Positions 25,612 through 33,691 of a stretch of 64,000 nucleotides of DNA are shown in pieces. Numbering within the stretch: position 1 is the stretch's first letter; every line of letters starts with the position of its first letter. Made by a program: the position numbers and the translations under genes. Source of the DNA: Myceligenerans pegani (lineage in GTDB: Bacteria > Actinomycetota > Actinomycetes > Actinomycetales > Cellulomonadaceae); contig NZ_JADBGR010000107.1 in NCBI RefSeq assembly GCF_014892515.1, positions 268,806-332,805 on the forward strand, read 5' to 3'. The notes beneath the pieces were generated by a model. It saw only the letters and a program-made list of their open reading frames with translations. It ran no database searches and was not told the origin of the DNA.

Positions 25612-26637
25612 TCACCGGGCACAGCGGAAACCGATGTGGGTGGTGGCGGTGTCGGGCGTCTGGGGGGAGCGGGCGGCGGGGCGGTAGCGCAGGCAGTACT
25701 CGGGGGCGCACAGGTGGGAGCCCCCCTTGAGCACCCGGCGCGACTCGGCCGGCCCGGCGCCGCCGGGGCGTACGCCGTCGTCCTCGCCGGAGGGCCGCGC
25801 GGCGCCGTCCGCGCCGGAGGGCCGCGCGCCGGGGTCCGGGCTGCAGCCGCAGGTGCAGGCGTGCTCCATCGCCCCCGCCGCCTCCCGCGCCGGTGACGTG
25901 CCCGGCTCCTCGTGCCGGTCCGTCCACGTGCTCGACGTCCACTCCCAGACGTTGCCGGTCATCTCGTGCAGGCCGAAGCCGCCCGGCGGGAACGAGCCCA
26001 CGGGCGCCGTGCCGGCCCACCCGCCCGAGCCCGCACCGGTGTTGAGGTAGGGGAAGCGCCCCTGCCACGTGTTGGCGCGGGTGCCGTCGTTGGGTTCCTC
26101 GCCCCAGGCGAACGTCGCCCCGTCCAGGCCGCCGCGCGCGGCGAACTCCCACTCGGCCTCGGTGGGCAGCCGCAGGCCCGCCCACTGCGCGTACGCGGTG
26201 GCGTCCAGGAGCGACACCTGGACCACGGGATGCTCGTCCAGGCCCTCGATCGAGGACCCGGGACCGCGCGGGTGGCGCCAGCTCGCCCCCGGGCCCCACC
26301 GCCACCACTGCCGCCAGTCGCCCAGGTCCACCGGACCCGCGGTCGGGGTGAACACCAGCGAGCCGGGCACGAGCGCCGCCGGGTCCGCACCCGGGAAGTC
26401 GGCCGGGTCCAGGTCCCGCTCCGCCGTCGTCACATACCCCGTCGCGGCCACGAACGCGGCGAACTGCCGGTTGGTCACCGCGTACCGGCCGATCTCGAAC
26501 GGCCCGACGGTCACCGGCGTCACCGGCCCCTCCTCCGGGTAGAACGCCTCCGATCCCCTGCGGAACGTCCCGCCCTCGATCCGCACCAGGTCGTCGGCGG
26601 GATCCCGCGGCCGGGGGACACGGGGCTCCGCGCTCAT
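25612..26637 (-). CDS. Formylglycine-generating enzyme (sulfatase-modifying factor)
   Basis: 341 aa. FGE/SUMF1 fold: FRRGSEAFYPEEGPVTPVTVGPFEIGRYAVTN split over residues about 26-58, LRLPTEAEWEFAARGG, FAWGEEPNDGTRANTWQG, GLHEMTGNVWEWTSSTW and GGSHLCAPEYCLRYRPAAR. The two cysteines spaced C-x4-C in the last motif are the copper-binding active-site pair that oxidises the sulfatase Cys to formylglycine. An insertion between WEWTSS and RRVLKGG contains ACTCGCSPDPG and ARPSGADGAARPSGEDDG repeats. The ATG overlaps the stop of the upstream sulfatase gene by 4 bp; it is the last gene of the operon and its probable substrates are those two sulfatases. Confidence 0.95.
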   Translation of the reverse strand: MSAEPRVPRPRDPADDLVRIEGGTFRRGSEAFYPEEGPVTPVTVGPFEIGRYAVTNRQFAAFVAATGYVTTAERDLDPADFPGADPAALVPGSLVFTPTAGPVDLGDWRQWWRWGPGASWRHPRGPGSSIEGLDEHPVVQVSLLDATAYAQWAGLRLPTEAEWEFAARGGLDGATFAWGEEPNDGTRANTWQGRFPYLNTGAGSGGWAGTAPVGSFPPGGFGLHEMTGNVWEWTSSTWTDRHEEPGTSPAREAAGAMEHACTCGCSPDPGARPSGADGAARPSGEDDGVRPGGAGPAESRRVLKGGSHLCAPEYCLRYRPAARSPQTPDTATTHIGFRCAR

Positions 26638-28130
26638 GGTTCCGGTTCCCCGGGTGGTGCGGTCGGTCCGGCGCCGAGGCCCGCGGGCAGCGGCTGGCCG
26701 GGGTGCGGCCGGTCGCCGACGGCGGCCTGCGCCTCCCACAGCGCGACCTCCAGGCGGGCGCGCACGTCGGCGTAGGCGGGGTCGTGGGCGACGTTGCGCA
26801 CTTCGTCGGGGTCGGTCCGGAGGTCGTACAGCTCCCACTCCCCCGGGTAGGTGCGGTGGCCCGTGCCGGGGAGCCCGAGTCCGTCGTTGTAGTAGTAGAT
26901 CAGCTTGTACCGGTCGTCGCGGTACCCGTAGTGGGCGGGCGCCCGGTGGTTGGCGTCGTCGTGTTCCCAGTACCGGTAGTACAGGCCGGGTGCCGGCGGC
27001 CGGGGCCCGGCCGGGGTGGCCACGAGGTCGCCCCAGAAGCTGCGGCCCTGCATGTCCGGGTGGGCGTCCACGCCGGCGGCGTCGAGGATGGTGCGGGCGA
27101 AGTCCACGTTGGTCACGATGCCGTCGTGCGTGCGCCCGCCCGGTACGCGGGCCGGGTAGCTGAGCACCAGCGGCATCCGGATCGACTCCTCGTACATCAG
27201 TCGCTTGTCGAACCAGCCGTGGTCGCCCAGGAAGAATCCCTGGTCCGAGGAGTACATGAGAAGAGTGTCGTCCAGCCGGCCGCGCGCGGCGAGCCAGTCG
27301 GTCACGCGGCCGACGTTGTCGTCCACCGACGCCACGCAGCGCAGGTAGTCCTCCATGTACCGCTGGTACTTCCACAACGCGAGCTCGTCGGCGGCCAGCC
27401 CCTCGGGCGGGTCGGTCTTGAGGTCCTCGGCGGTCAGGTCGTCGGCGATCCGCATCGCGGCGCGCCGGGCCGACGACGACCGGCCGGCCAGGTCGTCGGT
27501 GAACGTGCCCGGTACGGGGACGGGGTCGGTGTACAGGTCCGCGTGCTTCGCGTCCGGCTCCCAGGGGCGGTGGGGCGCCTTGTGGTTGATCAGCAGGCAC
27601 CAGGGCGCGTCGCCGTCCAGGGAGCCGGCCCAGCGCAGGGCGAGGTCGGTGATGACGTCGGTCGCGTAGCCGCTCTCGGTGCGGGTGCCCGATGGCGAGC
27701 GGAACGTGGGGTCGTGGTACTCGCCCTGGTCGATGAGCACGTCCCAGTAGTCGAACCCCTGCGGGTCGTGGCCCTCGCCGTGGCCGAGGTGCCACTTGCC
27801 GACGACCGCCGTCCGGTACCCGGACTCCCGCAGCCGGGACACGAACGTCGGCAGGCTCGCGTCCATGGGGGTGGACAGCGTCGTCACGCCGTTCACGTGA
27901 CTGTACGTACCGGTCAGGATCGAGGCCCGGCTCGGCGTGCACAGCGAGTTGGTGACGTAGCACCGGTCGAAGCGGACGCCGCGCGCGGCGATCTCGTCGA
28001 TCCGCGGGGTGGTGTTGACGACCGACCCGTAGGCGCCGATCGCGTGGGCGGCGTGGTCGTCGGTGAGGATCAGGACGATGTTCGGGCGGCGGGCGGACGC
28101 GGCGCCGGAACCGTCGGAGGCGCCGCTCAC
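26634..28130 (-). CDS. Type I sulfatase (first of two), CxPxR class
   Basis: 498 aa, GTG start overlapping the previous sulfatase stop by 4 bp. NIVLILTDDHAAHAIGAYGS supplies metal-binding Asp residues. SLCTPSRASILTG is the formylglycine site (Cys to be modified; C-T-P-S-R). GKWHLGHGEGHDPQGFDYWD and SSDQGFFLGDHGWFDKRLMYEES complete the active site. No signal peptide is visible, so it is probably cytoplasmic and works on imported sulfate esters. A C-terminal proline-rich tail follows ALWEAQAAVGDR. It requires the FGE encoded directly downstream. Confidence 0.94.
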   Translation of the reverse strand: MSGASDGSGAASARRPNIVLILTDDHAAHAIGAYGSVVNTTPRIDEIAARGVRFDRCYVTNSLCTPSRASILTGTYSHVNGVTTLSTPMDASLPTFVSRLRESGYRTAVVGKWHLGHGEGHDPQGFDYWDVLIDQGEYHDPTFRSPSGTRTESGYATDVITDLALRWAGSLDGDAPWCLLINHKAPHRPWEPDAKHADLYTDPVPVPGTFTDDLAGRSSSARRAAMRIADDLTAEDLKTDPPEGLAADELALWKYQRYMEDYLRCVASVDDNVGRVTDWLAARGRLDDTLLMYSSDQGFFLGDHGWFDKRLMYEESIRMPLVLSYPARVPGGRTHDGIVTNVDFARTILDAAGVDAHPDMQGRSFWGDLVATPAGPRPPAPGLYYRYWEHDDANHRAPAHYGYRDDRYKLIYYYNDGLGLPGTGHRTYPGEWELYDLRTDPDEVRNVAHDPAYADVRARLEVALWEAQAAVGDRPHPGQPLPAGLGAGPTAPPGEPEP

Positions 28131-29659
28131 GGCGTCGCTCCCGTCCGGTAGGTGGTCTCGTCCAGCCCGGACTGGGTTGGGTCGAAGTCGACCTCCCCCA
28201 CCTCGTACATCGTCGTCATCCAGTGGTAGAAGTTGTCGCCCCGCTCGCGCAGCACCTGGTACAGGCGGCGCAGCATCCGGCGCCGGACCTCCCCGGTCTC
28301 GGGGTGCTCGTAGACGTTCAGCAGCTCGTCCGGGTCGGTGTGCAGGTCGTACAGCTCGTTGGTGGAGTCGGGGTTGACCACGAGCTTGTACCGCTCGTCG
28401 CGCAGCATCCGCTGGGGGTACGGGAAGTGGTGTCCGTGGAACTCGCAGACGATGTCGTCCGCCCACGCCACGTCCTGCCCGCGGGCCAGCGGGAGCAGGC
28501 TGCGGGAGTCGACGGCGGGCGCCGGGTCGAGGCCGGCCAGCTCGAGGATCGTGGCGGTGCAGTCGAGCAGACTGACGAACTCGGTGCGCACCTGCCCCTC
28601 CAGGCCGCCCGGAACCCGCAGGATCCCGGGCGTGCGGTAGATGTCCTCGTACATCGCCGGGCCCTTGTCGTGCAGCCGATGGGCGCCGGTGAACTCGCCG
28701 TGGTCGCAGGTGAAGAACACGGCCGTGTCGTCCGTCAGCCCGAGCCGCTCCAGCGCCCGCATGACCCGCCCGATCTGCCGGTCGATGAGCGCGACGTAGC
28801 CCCAGTAGACGGCGATGAGCTTGCGCGTCACGTCGAGGGGCATGGTGTCGAACGTCCAGTGGGCGCTGTAGTTGCGCTGCACGGGCGGTTTGCCGGCGAA
28901 GGTCTCGGCGATGGAGCGCGGCAGCTGGACGTCGGCGGGGTCGATCAGGTCGAAGTACTCGTCGGGGAGGATGTAGGGCAGGTGCGGGCCGAAGAAGCTG
29001 AGCTCGAGGAAGAACGGCCGCTCCCCCGAGCGGTACTCGTCCGCGTACCGCTCGAGGAGTTCGATGGTGCGTGTCGCGAGGTAGTGCTCGAACGTCGCCT
29101 CCACCGGCTGGTGGAGCCTGGCGGCGAGCAGGTTGCCCGGCCCGCCGTTCGGGAGCGTGCCGCGGATGCGGTCGCTGATCTCGTACGGCGGCAGGTCGTT
29201 CTCGGACAGGTACGTCAGGTAGTCCTTGTTCTCCACCGGGTTGTGCCAGCCGGGCAGGTCCGGCCCGTCGAACCCGAAGTCGGCCGCGGCCTTCTCGGTG
29301 CCCGCGTGCCACTTGCCCACGAGGCCGGTGTTGTATCCGGCGCCCCGTAGTGCCTCGACGAACGTGAACGTCCCCTCGGCGACGTCCTCCAGGTACCCGA
29401 CGTTGCGCTCGTGGTTGGCGAGCACGCGGTGACGGAACGGCGCCTGGCCCGTCAGCAGGCTCGCCCGCGCGGGCGTGCAGATCGCCGTCGGCGTGTACCA
29501 CCGGTCGAACCGCGTGCCCGTGCGTGCCAGGCCGTCCAGGACGGGCGTGGCCGCGTGCGGGTTCCCGTAGGCCCCGAGCGTGTCCACGCGATGCTGGTCG
29601 GTCATCAGGAAGAGGATGTTCCTCGGCCGGTCCGGCCCGTCGCCCGCGGCCCCGGTCAC
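28127..29659 (-). CDS. Type I sulfatase (second of two), CxPxR class
   Basis: 510 aa, GTG start overlapping the solute-binding gene stop by 4 bp. NILFLMTDQHRVDTLGAYGN gives the metal ligands, AICTPARASLLTG the formylglycine Cys (C-T-P-A-R), GLVGKWHAGTEKAA the conserved Lys/His, and FFTCDHGEFTGAHRLHDKG the second metal site. No signal peptide. The sequence differs considerably from its neighbour in the middle and C-terminal regions (DNFYHWMTTMYEVGE), so it probably has a different ester substrate. It is the fifth gene of the operon. Confidence 0.94.
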   Translation of the reverse strand: MTGAAGDGPDRPRNILFLMTDQHRVDTLGAYGNPHAATPVLDGLARTGTRFDRWYTPTAICTPARASLLTGQAPFRHRVLANHERNVGYLEDVAEGTFTFVEALRGAGYNTGLVGKWHAGTEKAAADFGFDGPDLPGWHNPVENKDYLTYLSENDLPPYEISDRIRGTLPNGGPGNLLAARLHQPVEATFEHYLATRTIELLERYADEYRSGERPFFLELSFFGPHLPYILPDEYFDLIDPADVQLPRSIAETFAGKPPVQRNYSAHWTFDTMPLDVTRKLIAVYWGYVALIDRQIGRVMRALERLGLTDDTAVFFTCDHGEFTGAHRLHDKGPAMYEDIYRTPGILRVPGGLEGQVRTEFVSLLDCTATILELAGLDPAPAVDSRSLLPLARGQDVAWADDIVCEFHGHHFPYPQRMLRDERYKLVVNPDSTNELYDLHTDPDELLNVYEHPETGEVRRRMLRRLYQVLRERGDNFYHWMTTMYEVGEVDFDPTQSGLDETTYRTGATP

Positions 29660-30666
29660 CGCGCCCCCTGCCCCGCGGAGAGGAACTGGTCCGCCGTGTA
29701 GAACTCGCCCGGCTCGACCGGGTCGGACAGCTGGCCGGCGTCGACGAAGTAGTCGACCATCCCGGTCAGCCACGTGTCCACGCTGCCGTCCTCGGTGAGT
29801 GCGTCGAGCTCCTCCAGCGTGAGCACCTGGACGTTCGCGGCGTCCGCCGCGACGTCGGCCGGGTCGAGGTCGTTGAACTCGGCGGTGAGCTCGATCGTCT
29901 CGTCCATGTTCGCGGCGCGGTACGTGATCGCCTCGCGCAGCGCGGCGATCACCCGGTCGACCTTCTCCTGCTCGTTCGCGACGACGTCGTTGCCGGCGAC
30001 GAACGCCGTCGGGAACGCGATCTCGTCCTCGAAGTCGCTGTTCTCCGCGATCTCCACGAGGTCCGGCACCTGCTCCTTGACCGTCGCGAGCGCCGGATAC
30101 CACAGGCCCGCGCCGTCGACCTGCCCGGAGGACAGAGCGGCGACGATCGCCGCGGGCTCCATCGGCACGACCTCGATGTCGTCCCGCGTCATGCCCGCGT
30201 CCCTCAGCGCGAGAGTGAGGATCATGTCGCCCGAGGTGCCCTCGGGCACGGCGACGGTCTTGCCCCGCAGGTCCTCCATGGCCTCGTTGCCGGGCTGGCC
30301 GACGACGCGGTCGGCCTGGCCGAGCGTGTTCATCGCGACGATCTTGGCCTGGCCGGAGGCCGGCAGCCAGAACGCGCCGGGGCCGATGTACCCGAAGTCG
30401 AGGTCGCCGGTGCCGAGGGCCTGGATCTGCAACGGGCCGTTGGTGAACGACGACGTCGTGACCTCGACGCCGTGTTTCTCCCACAGGCCCTGGTCCTCGG
30501 CGATCGCGAGCAGGCTCGTGCCGTTGAAGTCGGGGATGTAGCCGAAGTCGACGGCGACGGGCCCGTCGTCGCCGGACGCGGCGCCGCTGTCGGTGGAGCA
30601 GGCGGCGGTGGCCGCCGCGAGGGAGACGGCGACGACGGCGGCGCCGAGGGAACCGGTGAGACGCAT
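29656..30666 (-). CDS. SsuA/TauA-like substrate-binding lipoprotein
   Basis: 336 aa. Signal sequence with lipobox AATAACST (Cys near residue 23), then the NMT1/SsuA fold: VDFGYIPDFNGTSLLAIAEDQGLWEKHGVEV, LGTGDLDFGYIGPGAFW, LRGKTVAVPEGTSGDMIL (parts of it), and the C-terminal TWLTGMVDYFVDAGQL. Homologues bind sulfonates, taurine, nitrate or aryl sulfates; with two sulfatases downstream a sulfate-ester or sulfonate ligand is likely. ATG 30666 is chosen since AGGAAGG sits 6 nt upstream; an ATG at 30672 lies too close to it. Confidence 0.92.
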   Translation of the reverse strand: MRLTGSLGAAVVAVSLAAATAACSTDSGAASGDDGPVAVDFGYIPDFNGTSLLAIAEDQGLWEKHGVEVTTSSFTNGPLQIQALGTGDLDFGYIGPGAFWLPASGQAKIVAMNTLGQADRVVGQPGNEAMEDLRGKTVAVPEGTSGDMILTLALRDAGMTRDDIEVVPMEPAAIVAALSSGQVDGAGLWYPALATVKEQVPDLVEIAENSDFEDEIAFPTAFVAGNDVVANEQEKVDRVIAALREAITYRAANMDETIELTAEFNDLDPADVAADAANVQVLTLEELDALTEDGSVDTWLTGMVDYFVDAGQLSDPVEPGEFYTADQFLSAGQGAR

Positions 30667-30668
30667 GA

Positions 30669-31487
30669 TCATCCTTCCTGAGCGTTCAGGGCTGGGGTCT
30701 GGTGGTAGACGGAGTGCCACACGCGGTTGCGCAGGCGGGCGAACTCGGGGCTGAGCCGCACCTCCTCCGTGCGCGGGTACGGCAGGCCGACGTCGACGAC
30801 GTCGTAGATGCGGCCCGGACGGGCGGCCATGACCACGACCCGGTTGGCGAGGAACACGGCCTCGTCGACGTCGTGGGTGATGAACATGACGGTGCGCTTC
30901 TCGCGGCTCCAGGTCTCCAGGAGCTGTTCCTGGAGAGTGACCCGGGTGAGGGCGTCGAGGGCGCCGAACGGCTCGTCCATGAGCAGGATCGACGGGTCGA
31001 CGGCGTACGCGCGGGCGATCGCGCAGCGCTGCTTCATACCGCCCGAGAGCATCTTGGGCAGCGCGTCGGCGAACTGGTCCAGGCCGACGAGCCGGATGAA
31101 GTGCTCGGCGCGCTCGCGCCGCTCGGCGGCGGGCAGGCCCGCGACCTTGAGCCCGAACTCGACGTTCTTGCGCACGGTGAGCCACGGGAACAGCGCGTAC
31201 TGCTGGAAGATGACGCCCCGGTCGGGGCCTGGTCCGGCGACGTCCTTGCCGTCCACGAGCGCCCGGCCGGACGTCGGTTCCTCCAGGCCGGCGAGGACGT
31301 TCATGAGGGTGGACTTGCCGCAGCCGGAAGGACCGACGACGGTCACGAACTCGTTGTCCGCGATGTCGAGCGAGACCCGGTCGAGGGCGACGAAGTCCTC
31401 GCCGCGGAGCGGGAACGTCTTGCTGACCTCCTGGACGGAGATCTTCGCCGTCGCGGCGGGTGCCGGGGTGGGTGTCGTGGTGGTCAT
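30669..31487 (-). CDS. SsuB/TauB-like ABC transporter ATPase
   Basis: 272 aa. Walker [10 protein letters not shown] near residue 53, Q-loop [12 protein letters not shown], signature LSGGMKQR, Walker [13 protein letters not shown] and switch His in FITHDVDEA. The sequence is typical of nitrate/sulfonate/taurine importer ATPases. The ATG has GGAG 7 nt upstream and overlaps the permease stop by 4 bp. Only 2 bp separate its stop from the binding-protein gene. Confidence 0.96.
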   Translation of the reverse strand: MTTTTPTPAPAATAKISVQEVSKTFPLRGEDFVALDRVSLDIADNEFVTVVGPSGCGKSTLMNVLAGLEEPTSGRALVDGKDVAGPGPDRGVIFQQYALFPWLTVRKNVEFGLKVAGLPAAERRERAEHFIRLVGLDQFADALPKMLSGGMKQRCAIARAYAVDPSILLMDEPFGALDALTRVTLQEQLLETWSREKRTVMFITHDVDEAVFLANRVVVMAARPGRIYDVVDVGLPYPRTEEVRLSPEFARLRNRVWHSVYHQTPALNAQEG

Positions 31488-32371
31488 CGTCGCTCCTGCC
31501 ATCCGGTGAGCCTGGACTCCGCGAGGAGCAGCAGCCGGTCCATCACCAGGCCGAGGACGCCGATGAGGATGATGCCGACGAAGATCGTCGCGAGGTCGTA
31601 GTAGAGCTGTGCCTGCTGCATGCGGTAGCCGAGACCGACCTGTGCGGCCAGCAGCTCGGCGGCGACGAGCGTCGCCCACGCCGAGCCGAGCCCGACGCGC
31701 ATGCCGACGAGGATGAACGGCGTCGAGGCGGGGACGACGACGCGGACGAAGATCGTGCCGTCCTTGGCGCCGAGCACGCGGGCGGCGTTGATGAGCGTCC
31801 GGTCCACGCTGACGACGCCCTGGTAGGTCGAGATGACGCAGGCCAGGAACGCGGCGAGGAAGATGACGAACACCTTGGGCAGCTCGCCGATGCCCATGAG
31901 CACCAGCACGAGTGGCAGCAGCGCCAGCGGCGGGATGGTGCGGAAGAACTGGATCCACGGCTCGAACAGGCCGCGCGCCACGGTGTACCAGCCCATGAGG
32001 AACCCGACCGGGATCGCCGCGGCGGAGCCGAGCAGGAATCCCGTCAGGACGCGTCCGAGGCTGGCGAGGACGTCCTGCCGCAGGAGCCCGTCCCGCCCGA
32101 GCTGGACCGCCTTCTCGACGACCTCCGGCGGGGTCGGGAACTGGAAGCCGTTCAGGGACAGGATCCACCAGATCGCCACGCCGGCGACGATCGAGCAGGC
32201 GTTGAGCACGAGCAGCAGCGTGCGCGCGGGAGGCCTGCGGCGGGTCGGGCGGCCTGGTCCGGGCTGTCCGGCGGCTCCGGTGTCCCGTCCGGATCGGGGC
32301 CCCGCGGCGGCCGCCGCCGGGGCGCCCGGCGGCGGCCCGTTTCTCGCGAGGCGGGGTGTCGAGGCGGTCAC
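31484..32371 (-). CDS. SsuC/TauC-like ABC transporter permease
   Basis: 295 aa, GTG start overlapping the ROK stop by 4 bp. A Pro/Ala-rich cytoplasmic leader of about 50 residues is followed by six membrane segments. The ATPase-contact loop reads [21 protein letters not shown], and the family marker [22 protein letters not shown] is present. It forms the importer with the ATPase and lipoprotein encoded next. Confidence 0.94.
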   Translation of the reverse strand: MTASTPRLARNGPPPGAPAAAAAGPRSGRDTGAAGQPGPGRPTRRRPPARTLLLVLNACSIVAGVAIWWILSLNGFQFPTPPEVVEKAVQLGRDGLLRQDVLASLGRVLTGFLLGSAAAIPVGFLMGWYTVARGLFEPWIQFFRTIPPLALLPLVLVLMGIGELPKVFVIFLAAFLACVISTYQGVVSVDRTLINAARVLGAKDGTIFVRVVVPASTPFILVGMRVGLGSAWATLVAAELLAAQVGLGYRMQQAQLYYDLATIFVGIILIGVLGLVMDRLLLLAESRLTGWQERR

Positions 32372-33591
32372 GGTGCGCTCCTTTGCGGTTCTTCCTCGGC
32401 CGTGGTCTCGGGGTACCCGGCGAGGAGGGGTGACTCGTGGAAGGTCGCGGTCAGCGCCCCGAGGGCGCCGTCGCTGTCCCGCAGCCGGCCGGCGCGGACG
32501 CGGATCGGCTCGGCCGCGGGGATGGCGTACATCTCGTAGCGGAGGGTGGCGGCGGCCTGCTCGACGACGACGGGCGCCACATGCACGATCTCGCCGCCGA
32601 CGACGACCTCGTCGGGGTCGAGCGCCATCGCCGCGGCGCCGAGCACCCGGCCGAGCGCCGATCCGGCGTCGCGCAGCACGGCGTCGACGACGGGATCGTG
32701 CTTCGCGACGGCGGCGGCGAGGTCGTCGAGCGAGTCGGTGCCGGCGCCCCGGGCGCGGCAGGCCGTGAGGATCGCGGGGACGGAGGCCACGGTCTCCAGG
32801 CAGCCGCGCTTGCCGCAGCGGCACTCGGCCCCGGCAGGGTCCGCGGTCACGTGCCCGAGCTCGCCGGCGAACCCACGGGCCCCCGTGACCAGGCGTCCGG
32901 CCACCACGAGGCCGCCCCCGACGCCGTCGGACAGCCGCACGTAGACGAGGTCGCTCAGCGGCTCCGGGCGGGAGACGGCCTCCGCGAGCGCCGCGAGCCG
33001 GGTGTTGTTGTCGACCATGACGGGCGAGCCGAATCGCTCGGCGAACGCGGCGTCGACGCCGTCGGGCGCGGTGTGCTGCTTCCAGGTGATGTGGGCGCCG
33101 CCCGCGCCGGCCCGGGTGTAGGGGCCGGGCACGCCGATGCCGACGGCCTGGAGCGCGCCGAAGTGCAGGCCGTGCTCGCGCGCGAGGCGGTCGACGAGGC
33201 CGAGGGCGGCGGCGATGCGGTCGGTCCAGCCGGTGCCGTCGTCGTACCGCTCGACGCCGGAGGCGATGATCTCGTGCGAGGCGTCGGCGACGGCGACCTG
33301 GACGCGGCGGTGCCCGAAGTCGACGCCGAGGAACTGGCCGGCCGCGGGGTCGAGCGCGAGCCGCTCGGCCGGGCGGCCGCTGCCGCGGCGCAGCGCCGCG
33401 TCCGTGTCGACGACGACGACGGCGCCCCGCTTGACCAGGGTCGCGGTGATCTCCGAGAGGGTGGTCCGGGAGAGTCCGACCCGCTCGGCGAGCTCGGCGC
33501 GGCTGAGCGCGCCGAACGCACGAAGGGCGGACAGGACCCGCCCTTCGTGCGTGCGCCGCACCATCGCGTGGACACCGGTCGTCGTCGACAT
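32368..33591 (-). CDS. ROK family transcriptional repressor of the sulfatase operon
   Basis: 407 aa. The N-terminal winged helix ([41 protein letters not shown], in sections) is followed by the sugar-kinase-like ROK domain: [72 protein letters not shown] (zinc motif, in parts). Start ATG 33591 lies about 8 nt after a TAGCGT -10 box with a TTGACG -35 at 17 bp, so the mRNA is probably leaderless. It heads the operon and probably represses its own promoter and that of the neighbouring GH43 protein; the inducer is probably a sugar. Confidence 0.93.
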   Translation of the reverse strand: MSTTTGVHAMVRRTHEGRVLSALRAFGALSRAELAERVGLSRTTLSEITATLVKRGAVVVVDTDAALRRGSGRPAERLALDPAAGQFLGVDFGHRRVQVAVADASHEIIASGVERYDDGTGWTDRIAAALGLVDRLAREHGLHFGALQAVGIGVPGPYTRAGAGGAHITWKQHTAPDGVDAAFAERFGSPVMVDNNTRLAALAEAVSRPEPLSDLVYVRLSDGVGGGLVVAGRLVTGARGFAGELGHVTADPAGAECRCGKRGCLETVASVPAILTACRARGAGTDSLDDLAAAVAKHDPVVDAVLRDAGSALGRVLGAAAMALDPDEVVVGGEIVHVAPVVVEQAAATLRYEMYAIPAAEPIRVRAGRLRDSDGALGALTATFHESPLLAGYPETTAEEEPQRSAP

Positions 33592-33598
33592 GACGACG

Positions 33599-33627
33599 AC
33601 GCTAGGGACGCCGAATTTTTCCGTCAA
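33599..33627 (-). promoter_or_regulatory. Promoter of the ROK/sulfatase operon
   Basis: On the minus strand -35 TTGACG (33622-33627) is followed after exactly 17 bp by -10 TAGCGT (33599-33604). The predicted start of transcription falls on or next to the ATG at 33591. Confidence 0.8.
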
Positions 33628-33643
33628 CGGCCCGGCAGAAAGA
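33612..33643 (-). promoter_or_regulatory. Conserved 32-bp promoter block, candidate ROK operator (site 1)
   Basis: 28 of 32 positions are identical to 37518-37549. The conserved parts are TCTTTCTGCCGGG and TTGACGGAAAAAT on the minus strand, around a variable 3-bp gap, so the -35 region and its upstream flank are shared. A 9-bp inverted repeat CCGGCAGAA / TTCTGCCGG (33632-33640, 33652-33660, 11-nt spacer) overlaps this site but is not repeated at site 2. Confidence 0.75.
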
Positions 33644-33691
33644 TTCTCTCGTTCTGCCGGAGCCGCGACGGAAAGCGCGTGCACGGCGGGG

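Noticed and set aside
2852..33648. AGAATCTT half-site shared by the isomerase and ROK promoters
   Set aside because: Only 8 bp match, while the true shared ROK block is absent at 2.85 kb; not enough to add the isomerase to the ROK regulon.
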